Part shown: positions 43,433 through 57,365 of the stretch, in pieces
How positions within the stretch are numbered: the first letter of the stretch is position 1
How the letters are laid out: each line of letters opens with the position of its first letter
DNA from: Patiria miniata
Taxonomy: Eukaryota > Echinodermata > Asteroidea > Valvatida > Asterinidae
Assembly: GCF_015706575.1 (NCBI RefSeq)
Contig: NW_024037076.1
Coordinates: 21,580,898 to 21,644,897, forward strand
DNA length: 64,000 nucleotides
Reading direction: 5' to 3'
Program-made: the position numbers and the translations under genes
Notes under the pieces: model-generated
Seen by the model: the letters and a program-made list of their open reading frames with translations, nothing else
Told to the model about the DNA's origin: nothing
Databases searched by the model: none

Positions 43433-45511
43433 GTTATGATCTACTGAATCCGAAAACCAATGTTTCCATTTTTTCCAACGCCATTATGTCGGCCATTTTG
43501 TATTGGGTTAAACTTTCTATTCCTTGGGATATAATAGCCATCTATCGCCGTTCAACATTCAAACACGATGTAACTATGGGTCGTTTGATGTTCGGGAATT
43601 AAAAGTGGCCCAAATAGTGTTTAATATGTGTACATATCGGTAATTTTTTTTGTTAATTTGTTGACTTTTTTCAACAACAATGTTCGGTACGTTTTGTACA
43701 TTAAAACCGGGAGCCAAGGATGATGATCGGTATAGCCGAATGTTCGGTATAGCGGTGTTCGGTATAGCGGCGTTCCACTGTATTTGTAATTGACCTAAAT
43801 GAGATACAAGTGTATAGGACTTGGTATAGTCAGAATTATAAGCAGACTAGTAAGTATGGCTCCTGGTGAGATCAGTCTTGAGGATGCACTTATGCTTTCG
43901 AGAATGGATGTACCGGCATAGCAGGGAGAAGAAGAGGTGCAATAGTTTCATGCAGAAAACACAGTTGGCAGAAGTTAAGGGTCCGCTAATTATGCAGAAC
44001 TGACTTCTCAGATTCTCATATGTAATGGACTGAGGTTAGGCTGCATGCGCAACACCTCCAGGAGAGAATAATAACCACACATTTTGGAGACCAGGGTAAT
44101 TAAAATACAGGGATGCTGCCACCTACATCTTTGACCTACATCTAAACTAGGGTCAAAATACAACATTCCGCTGTCGCATGCACCTACACAATACTCGATC
44201 TGCAGCACTAACATCATGGTTTATGACATCAGACACCATCAGATCGTTCTTCCCCTATCCCCGCGATGATGCCTTTTCCTCCGGATTCAGGTCCTCAAAT
44301 ATTAAACAATGTTCCCTTAAAGGTATTTTATTTATTTCATTTATTCATCACCATCAGTTAAATATTTAATAACATTAATAACAGACGTACGTACCAACAA
44401 ACGACTATCCTTTTCATGTCTTCGGACGTGTGTTGCACGATTAAAACACGCGCGCACATGTACCGTACCTTGTGCACAACGAAACGAATGAGGAAAACTG
44501 CGCTCCGGTTTTAGCGAGGTTCCGGCTATAACGACAGTATTGTGAAAGTCCATCGGACCTCGTTATAACGGGTGTCGACTGTATTGTGAACCGGACTTAT
44601 CAGAATCAGAATTCAGGCTCATTCACTCCATCTATGAAAACATAAAGAATATAAACGTTACATTCTTCAACCTAAAGCAGTCTTCTTTTAATTATAATGC
44701 ATATAAAAATAGGGTCATTATAATTACCCTTTTTTGTCAGTTTCGTAAGAACATGCGACTTTCGATTTTTAGTTGATGTCATGCAAACGCTAATTTGTGC
44801 ACTCACTGTGTACCGCGGGGATCACCACTTTTATTTTCGTGTCATCGTATTGCGTTGTATTATTGACGGTTTACCCCTAAATTACCCCCAAACCCTGTCA
44901 TCTGCCTACACATTCTAGTTTAACTAGTTGAGCGAGTATAATAACATCAAAGTCGAAATGGTTTTTTTTTTTTTTTTGTGATTTTTTTTGGGGGAAATTA
45001 AAATATGGACAGCAGTGTGGCCTTCCTTACAAGCACTTCGGACGTCTTTGTTTTTCAAGTCAAGTGATCGACTGTTTTCTCATGTGAAGTTAATGTAGTC
45101 AGGATAAACTTTCTAGTCGTGTTATTAATATGCATACGAGCGAGTCAGGGAAGGATCTAGCTTTCAGGAAACAAGTTGATATTAGTGGTTGTTGAGTGAG
45201 GGCGTGCCGGAAGCTATTGGGTTCAGGGGCCTGCGCCCCCCCCCCCCCCCCCCCCCACCCCCAGTCGCCCCGGACATCTACAATTACGCTTTCTCATGCA
45301 TTCTAAGGCAATTTGAGCCTAAATTTAGGAACTTTTGCATTCCATTTATTATTTTTAGCCCCATGTTAAAACTAGTAAATCAGCGGCGAAACAAGAAGGG
45401 GGTTTGCAACCAGCATGCAAGCAACATACATGTAGCTAGGCCAACGAAGGAGTTGGGGTGCCTATACGACGAATTACATGTTTCAATTTATACAGTTGAG
45501 AGGCCCATAAC
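43433..45511 (+). other. Non-coding stretch with pogo/Tigger-like element ends (copy 1)
   Basis: 'ggtatagcggtgttcggta' followed by 'tagcggcgttccactgta' (43738-43783) and 'cggacctcgttataacgg' followed by 'gtgtcgactgta' (44553-44582) resemble right termini of pogo/Tigger-type elements, which end in CAGT-type inverted repeats with 'ta' targets. I could not find matching left ends. A C run lies at 45237-45257 in the dispersed context 'caggggcctgcg'. No exon that I can support. Confidence 0.4.
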
Positions 45512-45513
45512 TA

Positions 45514-45974
45514 CACTCCACCAAAAAAGAAAGTCCCCCCCCCCCTTCCAATACTGTTTTGTCTAACTCAAAAACTATACTGAGCACCTCTCGCTCAAAT
45601 AACGACTAATCAGTACAGAAATTCCTTAGCAATCCAGCCATACTCTTTATTTGGCCCAAAACAGGTGATAATGTGTACGAATTTAATTTATGACGAATGA
45701 TACCGGAAAACAGTTGCACTTTTGTATACGTGCAAGTTGTGGTTCACACTCACCTTGCACGTATACAAAAGTGCAACTTTTTTCGGTTACCAGTTTGTCA
45801 TAAATTGCATAATTTTGTACACAATATCACTGTTTTGGGCCAAACAAAGAGTATATGGCTGGATTGCTAAGGAATTTCTGTACTGATCAGTCGTAATTTG
45901 AGCAAGATGTGCCCAGTAGTTTTTGAGTTATACAAAAAATATTGAGGGGGGGGACTTTTTTTTTTGGTTGAGTG
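45514..45974. mobile_element. Palindromic Tc1/mariner-like element (copy 1)
   Basis: The whole element folds. 'cactccaccaaaaaagaaag' at the left pairs with 'ctttttttttggttgagtg' at the right, and the inner arms pair through 'attccttagcaatccagcc' and 'tgcacttttgtatacgtgc' to a short loop near 45743. 'ta' flanks both ends. It is non-coding. Full-length palindromes of this sort are typical of some MITEs. Confidence 0.8.
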
Positions 45975-46295
45975 TAAACGGTACACTTATGCCTACAGGC
46001 ATTCCATCCAGTACGGTAGTCTAATGTAGCCTGTTGATGGCCCCTACGTGGCGCGGCCCCTAACGTTGCGCACTTTGATTTTTCGCCCCACGAGCGCCTT
46101 AACTCAAATTTCACAGTAAGTTGACATCACGCTCTAAACATACCCGTTTATAAATTTTGAGTTTTTACCTGTTTTTTTTTCCTGCACGATTTTCCCTTTT
46201 AACCGGGCCGCAGGATTTTTTTTTAAACATCAAACTGTTACTGGTTTATCAGAATTCGTCACCTTTAAAGGCGTTCTTATGTAATTTACTTGGAT

Positions 46296-47405
46296 TTTTT
46301 TATAAGACTTATTATAGATTTTTCCAAAGCTTTTGATACCCTAGATCACGACATTTTATTGTAAAAGTTGAATTATTATGGTATTCGTGGTACCGCGTTA
46401 TCTTGGTTTAATAGTTATCTCTCAAATAGAAAGCAGTTTGTCTCAATTAGCAATTAACCTCGTCTCAGCGCACCCTTACTTGTGGAGTTCCTCAAGGTTC
46501 TATTCTGAGACCTCTACTTTTTCTTATTTACATAAATGACTTCACTAGGTCTTCTAATCTCTTGTCATACATTTTATTTGCTGATGACTCAAATGTATTT
46601 TACAGTCATAAAGATATTGATGTTCTAATTAATACTGTAAATTCCGAATTAATTAAAGTATCGGACTGGATCAAATCCAACAGATTATCTCTAAACTTAA
46701 AGAAAACCACGTGTATGTTATTTAGCCGCACTCTCCAAAAATTACCAAGAATTATAACTAATTGATAACGCAATGATTTCTGAAACTACTAGCACTAAAT
46801 TTTAAGGTATACTCGTTGATAATAAGTTGTCATGGAAATATCACATTGACCATTATGTAAAATTGTCTCAAGAAATATAGGTGTTATTAATAGAATAAAA
46901 AAATATTTATTCCCCCATCATATTTTGTTTACCTTGTATAATACTTTAGTTTTATCCTACTTAAACTATGGAATTCTAGCCTGGGGGAACGTATCCCGGT
47001 GTCACCTAACAGACTCCTTGTACTCCAGAAGAAGGCTTCATGCGTATTATAAACAATGCAAATTTCCAAGCCCCTGGTGATCCCCTGTTCTATTCTCTCA
47101 AAACATTAAATATATATGATCTTTACACCTTTCAGCTCGGTATCTTCATGCACCAAATATCTCAGATTGTTATTCCATGTTGTCTTGCATCAGTTTTCAC
47201 TAGAAACACGCCATTCATTCTCATGCAACCCGACAATCTACCCATTATCATCTCCCCAATGTCCGTACCACACTCGCCCAAAAAGCCATTCCCTTCCAAG
47301 GTCCCAAGCTATGGACCTCCCTCCAGCGGCCCTTGCAAAATACCAAATCTGATATCATATTAAAAAAAACCTTCAAGCAATTCTTTTTAAATAAATACGC
47401 CTAAG
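46296..47405 (+). mobile_element. CR1/L2-like LINE fragment (copy 1)
   Basis: Reverse transcriptase motifs occur in shifting frames: 'IIDFSKAFDTLDHDILL', 'TCGVPQGSILRPLLFLIY' and the catalytic 'YILFADDSNVFYSHKDI' (46562-46765), then 'VSDWIKSNRLSLNLKKT'. The C-terminal part follows ('YLNYGILAWGNV', 'PFQGPKLWTSL', 'FKQFFLNKYA') with stop near 47403. It is 5'-truncated and has several frameshifts, so it is not active. It is a relative of the LINE at 15545-17775. A foldback element begins just beyond its 3' end. Confidence 0.85.
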
Positions 47406-47444
47406 CCTTGTTCGCTATTTATCTTGTCATATTTTAATGTATAT

Positions 47445-50064
47445 TATGGTGTTCTATAGACGCCAAATCTGCGTCGCGTCGTGCTTTCACGTCGTGCCGT
47501 CGCGTCGTACCGTCGCGTCGTGCCGTCGTCCGTCGCGTCGTGCCGTCGCCCGTCGCGTCGTGGCGTCGCGTCGTGCCGTCGCCCGTCGCGTCGTGCGGTC
47601 GCCTCTTAAATTACCGTTTCTAAGCACGTACACTGCAAGAGGAAGCAACGCACCTTCACACGTCGCGTCGTGCCGTCGTGCGTCGCGTCCTGCCGTCGTC
47701 CGTCGCGTCGTGCCGTCGCCCGTCGCGTCGTGCCGTCGCCTGTTACCTCGGCGCCTCTAAGTAGACTGCTTGAAGAGGCGACGCACACATTGCCCGTCGC
47801 GTCGTGCCGTCGCCCGTCGCGTCGTGCCGTCGCCCGTCGCATCGTGCCGTCGCGTCGTGCCGTCGCCCCTCGCGTCGTGCCGTCGCCCGTCGCGTGACTG
47901 TATCTTTCTTGGCAATAGGTGGCGCCTTCATTCTTCATGTACATGTGTTTAATAGAAAGGGGTGTAATCATACATTTCGCCACTACATTTTAAGTTAAAT
48001 GGAGTTTGGCCGCCACCATGCATTAAAGTTTTTATCAGACTTGTGTTTTCTTAAAAAGAAGTGGTTTTCTGGCTAGGAAAATAGCAAGGAAGAACCGGTT
48101 TTGTGCGAGCAAAATTCAGGGAACAATCTGTTGATACTAATAACTTGTTGGAAAGTTCCAAAGTCATTCCAAGAAAGTTGCCGCCGTGAATAAGGGTTTA
48201 AAACAAGGGAGGAGGATGGTATTTGCTATCAGAATCAGCAGGGCCGTTCCTCATTCTTTTCTTTTTATGGGATGTATGATATAATTGGAGTACGAGGGGC
48301 TCTGCGAGCTGATGAATCTTTTTGAAAACATTGTATTTGCTACCAGCTAGGGAAGATTTCCGTTTATTTAAGACTTAGAGGCACTGGTATGGATACCTGT
48401 GTAAGTATATGACTAAACTGCCCTTGTTTAGGTTTTTTTTTTCTTTTTTGGAAATTCAATACGCATATAGGGAGTAACATCAGTTCTACTGCTGGGTTGC
48501 GGTGATGGGTGGGTTACAACTTATCAACACATACCTCGCCAGCGGGCCCTTAGATTGGTGATAACCGGAGAGCGGGAGTTTCAAAAAAACTCATCCGGTG
48601 TTTACGCGACGCAGGGACTGGTTTGTGGCAGCAATTATGCGCCGCAGCACCTAGCAAAAAGGTGCTCCATAATGGGTCTCATAATGTTCATATACTTCAT
48701 TTACGCTTTGGTAGCATTCTCCCCCAGCGCTTTGTATCCTCTGGCAAAAAGCGCTATATAAATACAGTTATTATTATTATTATTATTATTGTGTACATGT
48801 GGTTTTTTGTTTCTAGTTCACTTAATGATTTGATTTATACCGGTGATAATATGCCGTCCCACCTGTGTTTTTCTTTTGTGTGTGTCGGGGGAAACAGTGC
48901 ATATTTTCTGTGCCCTTTTTACGCACTTCATCAGTCACCCTTTGTTTAGTTCTTTTATACGTATTTACTTTATTGCTAATGATGGTTAAGAATATTTTAC
49001 GCGTGAGCATTTCTTGTAATGATCAGATTAAGTGGATTCCTTATTTTGTATTTTTTACTTCGAATTCCATGCCTAAATGACCAGTATGTTAGTTCTGTTC
49101 TTCAAGAAGTTCCAATAGGATTTGTACGTTCTCCTCATCCACGTGTTTTTTTCTTGGATGGTGGAGATGGGTTCATCCTTGATCGGACCAGGCCATCTTT
49201 TATGTTTTTTTGTCGTTTGTATGCCAGGATGGGTTGGGTTGCAAAGAGTGCACTTAGAAAATCATTATCGCTGATCAGATTCCAGTGTTTCAGAAGGGCC
49301 TGCTTAAGAGCTGGGTGTTTAATTTGTGGGTGGTAGGGTAAAACAAAGACCAGCGGGATATTCTTTTCGGATTTTGCACGCTTTTTAGAGTTCACGGAAT
49401 CGCGTGTTTATGTGCTTTGTTGTTTGACAATTGGAAGCAGAAAAAAATCTATGCATTTTGAAATTGATTGAGCCGGACCTCCGCAACCACTAATAATAGG
49501 CCTCCCCACAAACCGTGTACAAACTGTACGACATTGCAATTTGCAACACTTTCACCGCACGGCACGCATGTCATAAATACTGTACAGGTACATGAAAAAT
49601 GAAGGCGCCACCTATTGCCAAGAAACTACAGTCACGCGACGTGCGACGGCACGACGCGACGGGCGACGGCACGACGCGACGGTACGACGCGACGGGCGAC
49701 GGCACGACGCGACGGGCAATGTGTGCGTCGCCTCTTCAAGCATTCTACTTAGAAGCGCCGAGGTAACAGGCGACGGCACGACGCGACGGGCGACGGCACG
49801 ACGCGACGGACGACGGCACGACGCGACTGACGACGGCACGACGCGACCTGTGAAGAAGCGTCGCTTCCTCATGCAATGTACGTGCTTAGAAACGGTAATT
49901 TAAGAGGCGACGGCACGACGCGACGGGCGATGGCACGACGCGACGCCACGACGCGACGGGCGACGGCACGACGCAACGGACGACGGCACGACGCGACGGT
50001 ACGACGCGACGGCACGACGTGAAAGCACGACGCGACGCAGATTTGGCGTCTATAGAACACCATA
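47445..50064. mobile_element. 2.6-kb foldback element with CGTCGCGTCGTGC-repeat arms (copy 1)
   Basis: The termini are 'tatggtgttctatagacgcc' and its exact complement at 50045-50064. The 6-bp direct repeat 'gtatat' flanks it (47439-47444, 50065-50070). Each arm of about 500 bp is made of 'cgtcgcgtcgtgc' tandem units with a unique island ('taaattaccgtttctaag') and ends inside with 'gcaataggtggcgccttc'. The central 1.6 kb has no transposase and contains a SINE. Arginine-rich open frames on both strands are repeat translations. Confidence 0.9.
48535..48795 (+). repeat. SINE with 'gcgctatataaatac' tail (copy 1)
   Basis: The tail 'aaaaagcgctatataaatac' is followed by a (TTA)n run at 48770-48790, typical for SINEs of this group. 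The body includes 'gatggtgataaccggagag'-like words and 'ggtgctccataatgggtct'. A tRNA head is not clear. It sits in the unpaired centre of the foldback element. Confidence 0.6.
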
Positions 50065-51959
50065 GTATATGCTCCAATAAATTTGGATCATTTCATTCTA
50101 ATAAAATTATCGACATGTACGTACTCTTTCTTTTCACTTTATAATGAAATCGATTTTCTCTTGCCTAGTTCAACTTGAGTCATTTTCACTATTAACGTTT
50201 AGCTACTGATCAGAGGTGTTCTTCTTGCTTGTGTAAATGATTTTGTTCTATCATCATTTTTACCTACATATTATTGTAGTTTATTTTCATTTGTTCCGGT
50301 TTGCCTTCCATCCCCATTGTCTTGTTTCATTCATGTTTGTTGTGTTTATAATCCATTTGTCTGTGTATATAATCATGCTAATTATCGGGGTCCATACCCA
50401 CAAGCTAATCTTTCTTATAGATTCCACATCTCTATTAATTGTATTTTTTATCTGCTTATTACCTTGTACTCATGTAAATTCAAGACTTAGATTTGTTCAA
50501 GTGCACCACGTGGCCGATTAATTTTGTGCCCGATTTCGAGACGCCACCATTTTTTAAATTTCGGACTAAAGTTTATGACCTTCAAATTATTCACAAGGGT
50601 TCATCTTCATGAATTATTAGAATAGTACCAGTATATACTTAAGTGAATCAATTTGAAACCTGTCAACAAAGCGATTGAAAACAAATATGTTGCAACCTGA
50701 CGCCACTTTTTTTTTTTCATTTAATATATACTTAATGACAACCTCGTCCCCAGTGCTTACTTTATTTCCAACGTCGTTTCCAATAGTTACCTATTTGCAC
50801 AACCGTCTTTGTTTCCATTCAACTCCGGTATCTACAGGATTTAGATATGGGTAAGATAGATTATCGCCGAAATTTGTCCCCTTTTTGGCCGTTAAGAACC
50901 CCGAACGTCCTCAAATACACCCCAATCCTTACCCAAACCTCAAATGAAAGCATGGGCCTGACCAATAGGGAAAAACAAGACACCGGACTAGTTGTACCTG
51001 CATTAACACTCTCTTGCTTTTTCTTTTTCTTTTGAATTCGTAAACCATAAAAATTAATCAATATGCAAACTTATCTATGCCAATTGCTCGGCGACTGAAT
51101 CAATTTTCCTTGTTTTGTTTTATTTGCCTGTTTGGTCCCATTGGTAGGTGAAGGCAGTCACATGTTCTTTTCTTTTTTCTCTGGGAGCGGGGGCAAGTGA
51201 CATCAACCGACTTCACTGTAACTCAGGATTACAACTTCTACTCAAGCTGAAAAGACATAATAACTACCAGTGAAATAAGTGTCTCTACAGTCGGTTATTT
51301 CAACAGCTTAATAACAAAAACTAGAAATATGTGCCAATGGTGTATCCATTGCCAATAGCCACATTTGTTACCAAGGAATACCTCGAATTCCCAATCTCAT
51401 CACGCAATGTTTTGGCTACAGAGGTTCTGAATTTGTCATGTTTTGTGCGGGAGTCCCGTCCATCCTTTCTCTATGATACAACTGCCCCAGCATGTATGCA
51501 GCTCGGAGTGTGGGCCATGTGTGGTGACTGTGTCCTCCAGCAACAGAGGGCTTAGGCATGTCCATGATGATTAGGGAATTTAGGCTCCGTAGGTAAAAGT
51601 AGAGTTGTTCGATCTACAGGATAAAAGTCAAGAGTTGAAAGTCCCAAGTTCCAGAGTTGTCTCCATAAGTGGTGTAATTCATGTATACCACTTTTTTGTA
51701 GCATGATAATGATGTATATACAGAAAAACACAAGACTAACAAAATTGGAGGGTAACACCGAAATTATGCATTAGCTTTGTTACGTTACTCGTCTAGTTTG
51801 TTATGAAGATTCATTTGACCAAGGTCTTTTGAATTTGGCTAGTTATAATATACATTTCTCTTTCGTGAACAAAAAAAAAACATTTCAGTAAGGTCAACAC
51901 AAAAAGTATCACCATAAGTACATTTATAACAACTAAATAAACATTAATTTTATTTCCAG

Positions 51960-52177
51960 AGGAGTTAGGAAATGCATGAATGAAAATGGGGATGTTGGTT
52001 CATGCCAAGTTCTTCTCACTGCAATAGCCACCAGTTATTGTGAGTACGATCCACACATAGACAACATGGCAACCAACTGCACCAACTGTCCGGTATCGGT
52101 ATCTCTGTCTGGACAGCTAGCGAATTGTTTTTCAAACACTTCTGCTATACAATTGATTGCAAGACATCCAGGAACAG
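51960..52177 (+). CDS. Possible internal exon of a secreted or membrane protein (copy 2)
   Basis: A copy of the candidate exon at 40885-41102 with the same acceptor, donor and translation. If the gene is real, the duplication would give two in-phase copies of this exon in one transcript. Confidence 0.35.
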
Positions 52178-52880
52178 GTTAGAAACCATCACACTCGCGT
52201 AACGGAGAGCCAAGTGGCACAATTGAACAAAATCTGTGTGTTGTTGAACAGCGAGCATGTCCGAGTCGGTTTCGGCGACTGGTGGAACTTGTGTAGAACT
52301 GGCTTGAAATTGAGAGTCTGATTCCTGCGTGGTTATTGCAGCTAAAGTCTGGATATCGCTCGAGCTATGTGAACTTCATTCAAATTACCATGGAGTTCTC
52401 TTTAATAAGCTTGGAATATCAGTTGTTGAACAGGCTTCCTGTATATTTTCCAAGCAAATCAGGCTTCTTTTGTCAACGAGGTCAACGAGGTCGTCGAGGG
52501 GAATATTATCACGTACGTTTGCCTCTCTTTTCTTGTTAATCGGCAACGGTACAGGATTGTTCAATACCCACGACAGATATGCACGCGCGTTTCTTTTTAC
52601 GGCATGGAAAGCCGTGCCAGTTGTACAGGTATGACTTTGATTCACGGAAACAAGCCTGAAATTTGTTCCAAGTCCCAATCTTTAGCAAGTGGTTAAACAG
52701 GTGAACATTTCTTGCAAAACACAGACCGAACATATTGACGATGGTTACAACGTCAATTAAAATAACCAGCTTTGCTTTGGACGTTCAAAAGCAGTCAGGT
52801 TCACAATGTGTTTTCGTTGGTTTTTTTTTTGGGGGGGGGGATTAACAAAACTATACATTTTTGAAAACGTGATTGTAACA

Positions 52881-54504
52881 TGTAAGTACACATGTGTGAC
52901 CCTTGAAATACATACTTGTTAGGTCAGGCCAGAAGTATGGTCAGACATCAGACCACTTGCTCATTGTAGATTACTACTCGAGTTTCTTTGAGTTAACCCA
53001 ATTGACCATAGTCACCGTTTTAGCCGATTTTCGGCTAACTTTGACAGATTTTTTTGTTAAAAAAACGAGTTTGACAGGAAATTTGACAGAATGGATTTTT
53101 TGGGGGGCAGATTTCTGGCAGATTTTTGCAAAAATGGTTATTTGACAGAAAAACATAGCAAATTCGAAAAAAAGGTAGATTTGTTTAAAAAAGCTTCAAT
53201 CTGTTCAAACAAACCCTTGCAAAATAGGACAGGTTGCTTTGTCTAAGTGCTGAGGTTCACTGGGAATCGGGTTTCGTCGTGACGCAACCTCGTTTTGACT
53301 GAAATTTACGCAATTTCATAACACCTTTATATGACTATAGATTGTTTATTATGTAATTTGAACCTTAATTAAAGCAATATTACAACATCTGCATGTGATT
53401 TTAAGTGTTTATAGTGTATTTCGAGTAATTCATGGGAATTTGGCAAATTTCTGATAAATCTGACATATTTTTGAAGTGCATTTAGCAGAATTTGCATGGC
53501 CATGACCTTACGGTCACACTGCAATTGACCTCATTTCCAACAAGTCAAAAAGTGATCAACATTTGCAATCAACACTTTGCGAGATATGGAATTTCAGAAA
53601 CAGTGATCTCTGACAATGGACCGCAATACTCCAGTGAACAATTTCAGAATTTTGCAAAAGAGTACGATTTCAATCACGTAACTTCATCACCAAATTTCCC
53701 TCGTAGCAATGGAAAAGCTGAAAAGACTGTTCAGCTTGCAAAAAAGCCAAAGAAGATGGGACAGATCCATACTTGGCATTACTAAACCATCGAAACACAC
53801 CAGTCGAAGGGTTAAATGCAAGCCTAGCACAAATGTTCATGCAAAGACGAACAAGGACAACAATTCCAACATCTAGTAAATTACAAGAACCCAACGTTGT
53901 CCCTAAAGTAACAGAAAACTGGTCATCAAGCAACAACATCAGTTAAGTCAAAAAAAAGAAAAAAAGAAGCAAACTAAGAGCATCATTGATAAATTATCGA
54001 AATGCATTGATATTCAAAAACAGATAATTTTGAAATTCAGATGATTTCTCCAATGTACTTCCCCACAAAACAACTGATGTATTATTACTACCCAGTACAT
54101 GTTACCTTTTAAAATTAAATGTTGCTCATAATGTCTAATAATATCTTAAATAATGTATGAATGATTTATTGATGATTTTACAACATTTGTATTAAAAACA
54201 GGAGACATGCATTATAATTGTGTAATTAAAAAAATAAACATTCAATTCAACTGTTTTGAATTTGTAAAAAGGGGGATGTAAGTACACATGTGTGACCCTT
54301 GACATACATAATAGGTCAGGCCAGAAGTATGGTCAGACATCAGACCACTTCAGACCACCTCCCACCAATGAAAACCCATTGTAATATGACTCCTCAGGAA
54401 ACACCCAATATTCTGTGTTGTCTCCTGTGTACGTATTCTTCACTTGGTTATGAGCACTCAATAAAACAACACTGAGATCTTAATGCCGTGTCTTAGATCT
54501 TACA
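52881..54504 (+). mobile_element. Ty3/gypsy-type LTR retrotransposon remnant (copy 2)
   Basis: Duplicate of 41809-43432. The right LTR is at 54277-54504, a partial left LTR starts at 52881, and the interrupting insertion is at 53008-53521, flanked by 'caattgacc'. A broken fossil in the same state as copy 1. Confidence 0.8.
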
Positions 54505-56583
54505 GTTATGATCTACTGAATCCGAAAACCAATGTTTCCATTTTTTCCAACGCCATTATGTCGGCCATTTTGTATTGGGTTAAACTTTCTATTCCTTGGG
54601 ATATAATAGCCATCTATCGCCGTTCAACATTCAAACACGATGTAACTATGGGTCGTTTGATGTTCGGGAATTAAAAGTGGCCCAAATAGTGTTTAATATG
54701 TGTACATATCGGTAATTTTTTTTGTTAATTTGTTGACTTTTTTCAACAACAATGTTCGGTACGTTTTGTACATTAAAACCGGGAGCCAAGGATGATGATC
54801 GGTATAGCCGAATGTTCGGTATAGCGGTGTTCGGTATAGCGGCGTTCCACTGTATTTGTAATTGACCTAAATGAGATACAAGTGTATAGGACTTGGTATA
54901 GTCAGAATTATAAGCAGACTAGTAAGTATGGCTCCTGGTGAGATCAGTCTTGAGGATGCACTTATGCTTTCGAGAATGGATGTACCGGCATAGCAGGGAG
55001 AAGAAGAGGTGCAATAGTTTCATGCAGAAAACACAGTTGGCAGAAGTTAAGGGTCCGCTAATTATGCAGAACTGACTTCTCAGATTCTCATATGTAATGG
55101 ACTGAGGTTAGGCTGCATGCGCAACACCTCCAGGAGAGAATAATAACCACACATTTTGGAGACCAGGGTAATTAAAATACAGGGATGCTGCCACCTACAT
55201 CTTTGACCTACATCTAAACTAGGGTCAAAATACAACATTCCGCTGTCGCATGCACCTACACAATACTCGATCTGCAGCACTAACATCATGGTTTATGACA
55301 TCAGACACCATCAGATCGTTCTTCCCCTATCCCCGCGATGATGCCTTTTCCTCCGGATTCAGGTCCTCAAATATTAAACAATGTTCCCTTAAAGGTATTT
55401 TATTTATTTCATTTATTCATCACCATCAGTTAAATATTTAATAACATTAATAACAGACGTACGTACCAACAAACGACTATCCTTTTCATGTCTTCGGACG
55501 TGTGTTGCACGATTAAAACACGCGCGCACATGTACCGTACCTTGTGCACAACGAAACGAATGAGGAAAACTGCGCTCCGGTTTTAGCGAGGTTCCGGCTA
55601 TAACGACAGTATTGTGAAAGTCCATCGGACCTCGTTATAACGGGTGTCGACTGTATTGTGAACCGGACTTATCAGAATCAGAATTCAGGCTCATTCACTC
55701 CATCTATGAAAACATAAAGAATATAAACGTTACATTCTTCAACCTAAAGCAGTCTTCTTTTAATTATAATGCATATAAAAATAGGGTCATTATAATTACC
55801 CTTTTTTGTCAGTTTCGTAAGAACATGCGACTTTCGATTTTTAGTTGATGTCATGCAAACGCTAATTTGTGCACTCACTGTGTACCGCGGGGATCACCAC
55901 TTTTATTTTCGTGTCATCGTATTGCGTTGTATTATTGACGGTTTACCCCTAAATTACCCCAAACCCTGTCATCTGCCTACACATTCTAGTTTAACTAGTT
56001 GAGCGAGTATAATAACATCAAAGTCGAAATGGTTTTTTTTTTTTTTTTGTGATTTTTTTGGGGGAAATTAAAATATGGACAGCAGTGTGGCCTTCCTTAC
56101 AAGCACTTCGGACGTCTTTGTTTTTCAAGTCAAGTGATCGACTGTTTTCTCATGTGAAGTTAATGTAGTCAGGATAAACTTTCTAGTCGTGTTATTAATA
56201 TGCATACGAGCGAGTCAGGGAAGGATCTAGCTTTCAGGAAACAAGTTGATATTAGTGGTTGTTGAGTGAGGGCGTGCCGGAAGCTATTGGGTTCAGGGGC
56301 CTGCGCCCCCCCCCCCCCCCCCCCCCACCCCCAGTCGCCCCGGACATCTACAATTACGCTTTCTCATGCATTCTAAGGCAATTTGAGCCTAAATTTAGGA
56401 ACTTTTGCATTCCATTTATTATTTTTAGCCCCATGTTAAAACTAGTAAATCAGCGGCGAAACAAGAAGGGGGTTTGCAACCAGCATGCAAGCAACATACA
56501 TGTAGCTAGGCCAACGAAGGAGTTGGGGTGCCTATACGACGAATTACATGTTTCAATTTATACAGTTGAGAGGCCCATAACTA

Positions 56584-57045
56584 CACTCCACCAAAAAAGA
56601 AAGTCCCCCCCCCCCCTTCCAATACTGTTTTGTCTAACTCAAAAACTATACTGAGCACCTCTCGCTCAAATAACGACTAATCAGTACAGAAATTCCTTAG
56701 CAATCCAGCCATACTCTTTATTTGGCCCAAAACAGGTGATAATGTGTACGAATTTAATTTATGACGAATGATACCGGAAAACAGTTGCACTTTTGTATAC
56801 GTGCAAGTTGTGGTTCACACTCACCTTGCACGTATACAAAAGTGCAACTTTTTTCGGTTACCAGTTTGTCATAAATTGCATAATTTTGTACACAATATCA
56901 CTGTTTTGGGCCAAACAAAGAGTATATGGCTGGATTGCTAAGGAATTTCTGTACTGATCAGTCGTAATTTGAGCAAGATGTGCCCAGTAGTTTTTGAGTT
57001 ATACAAAAAATATTGAGGGGGGGGACTTTTTTTTTTGGTTGAGTG
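56584..57045. mobile_element. Palindromic Tc1/mariner-like element (copy 2)
   Basis: Duplicate of 45514-45974; it differs by homopolymer length only. Confidence 0.8.
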
Positions 57046-57365
57046 TAAACGGTACACTTATGCCTACAGGCATTCCATCCAGTACGGTAGTCTAATGTAG
57101 CCTGTTGATGGCCCCTACGTGGCGCGGCCCCTAACGTTGCGCACTTTGATTTTTCGCCCCACGAGCGCCTTAACTCAAATTTCACAGTAAGTTGACATCA
57201 CGCTCTAAACATACCCGTTTATAAATTTTGAGTTTTTACCTGTTTTTTTTCCTGCACGATTTTCCCTTTTAACCGGGCCGCAGGATTTTTTTTTAAACAT
57301 CAAACTGTTACTGGTTTATCAGAATTCGTCACCTTTAAAGGCGTTCTTATGTAATTTACTTGGAT

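Larger units (their letters stand above)
40095..51164 (+). repeat. 11.07-kb tandem segmental duplication, copy 1
   Basis: From 'ttcttttttctctggg' (40095) to 'gaaggcagtcacatg' (51164) the sequence recurs at 51170-62234. Offsets fall from 11,075 to 11,070 through a few homopolymer-length differences (for example the T and G runs near 41750, the A run near 42885 and the C run near 45540). Open frames keep the same translation in both copies apart from one shifted by a C run. I noticed no substitutions. A filler of about five bases ('ttctt') lies at the junction. It may be a very recent duplication or an assembly duplicate. Confidence 0.95.

Noticed and set aside
47437-47998. Arginine-rich open frames ('ASCRRPSRRAVARRVV') here and at 49592-50077, 58507-59068 and 60662-61147.
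   Set aside because: They are readings of the CGTCGCGTCGTGC repeat in several frames and on both strands.
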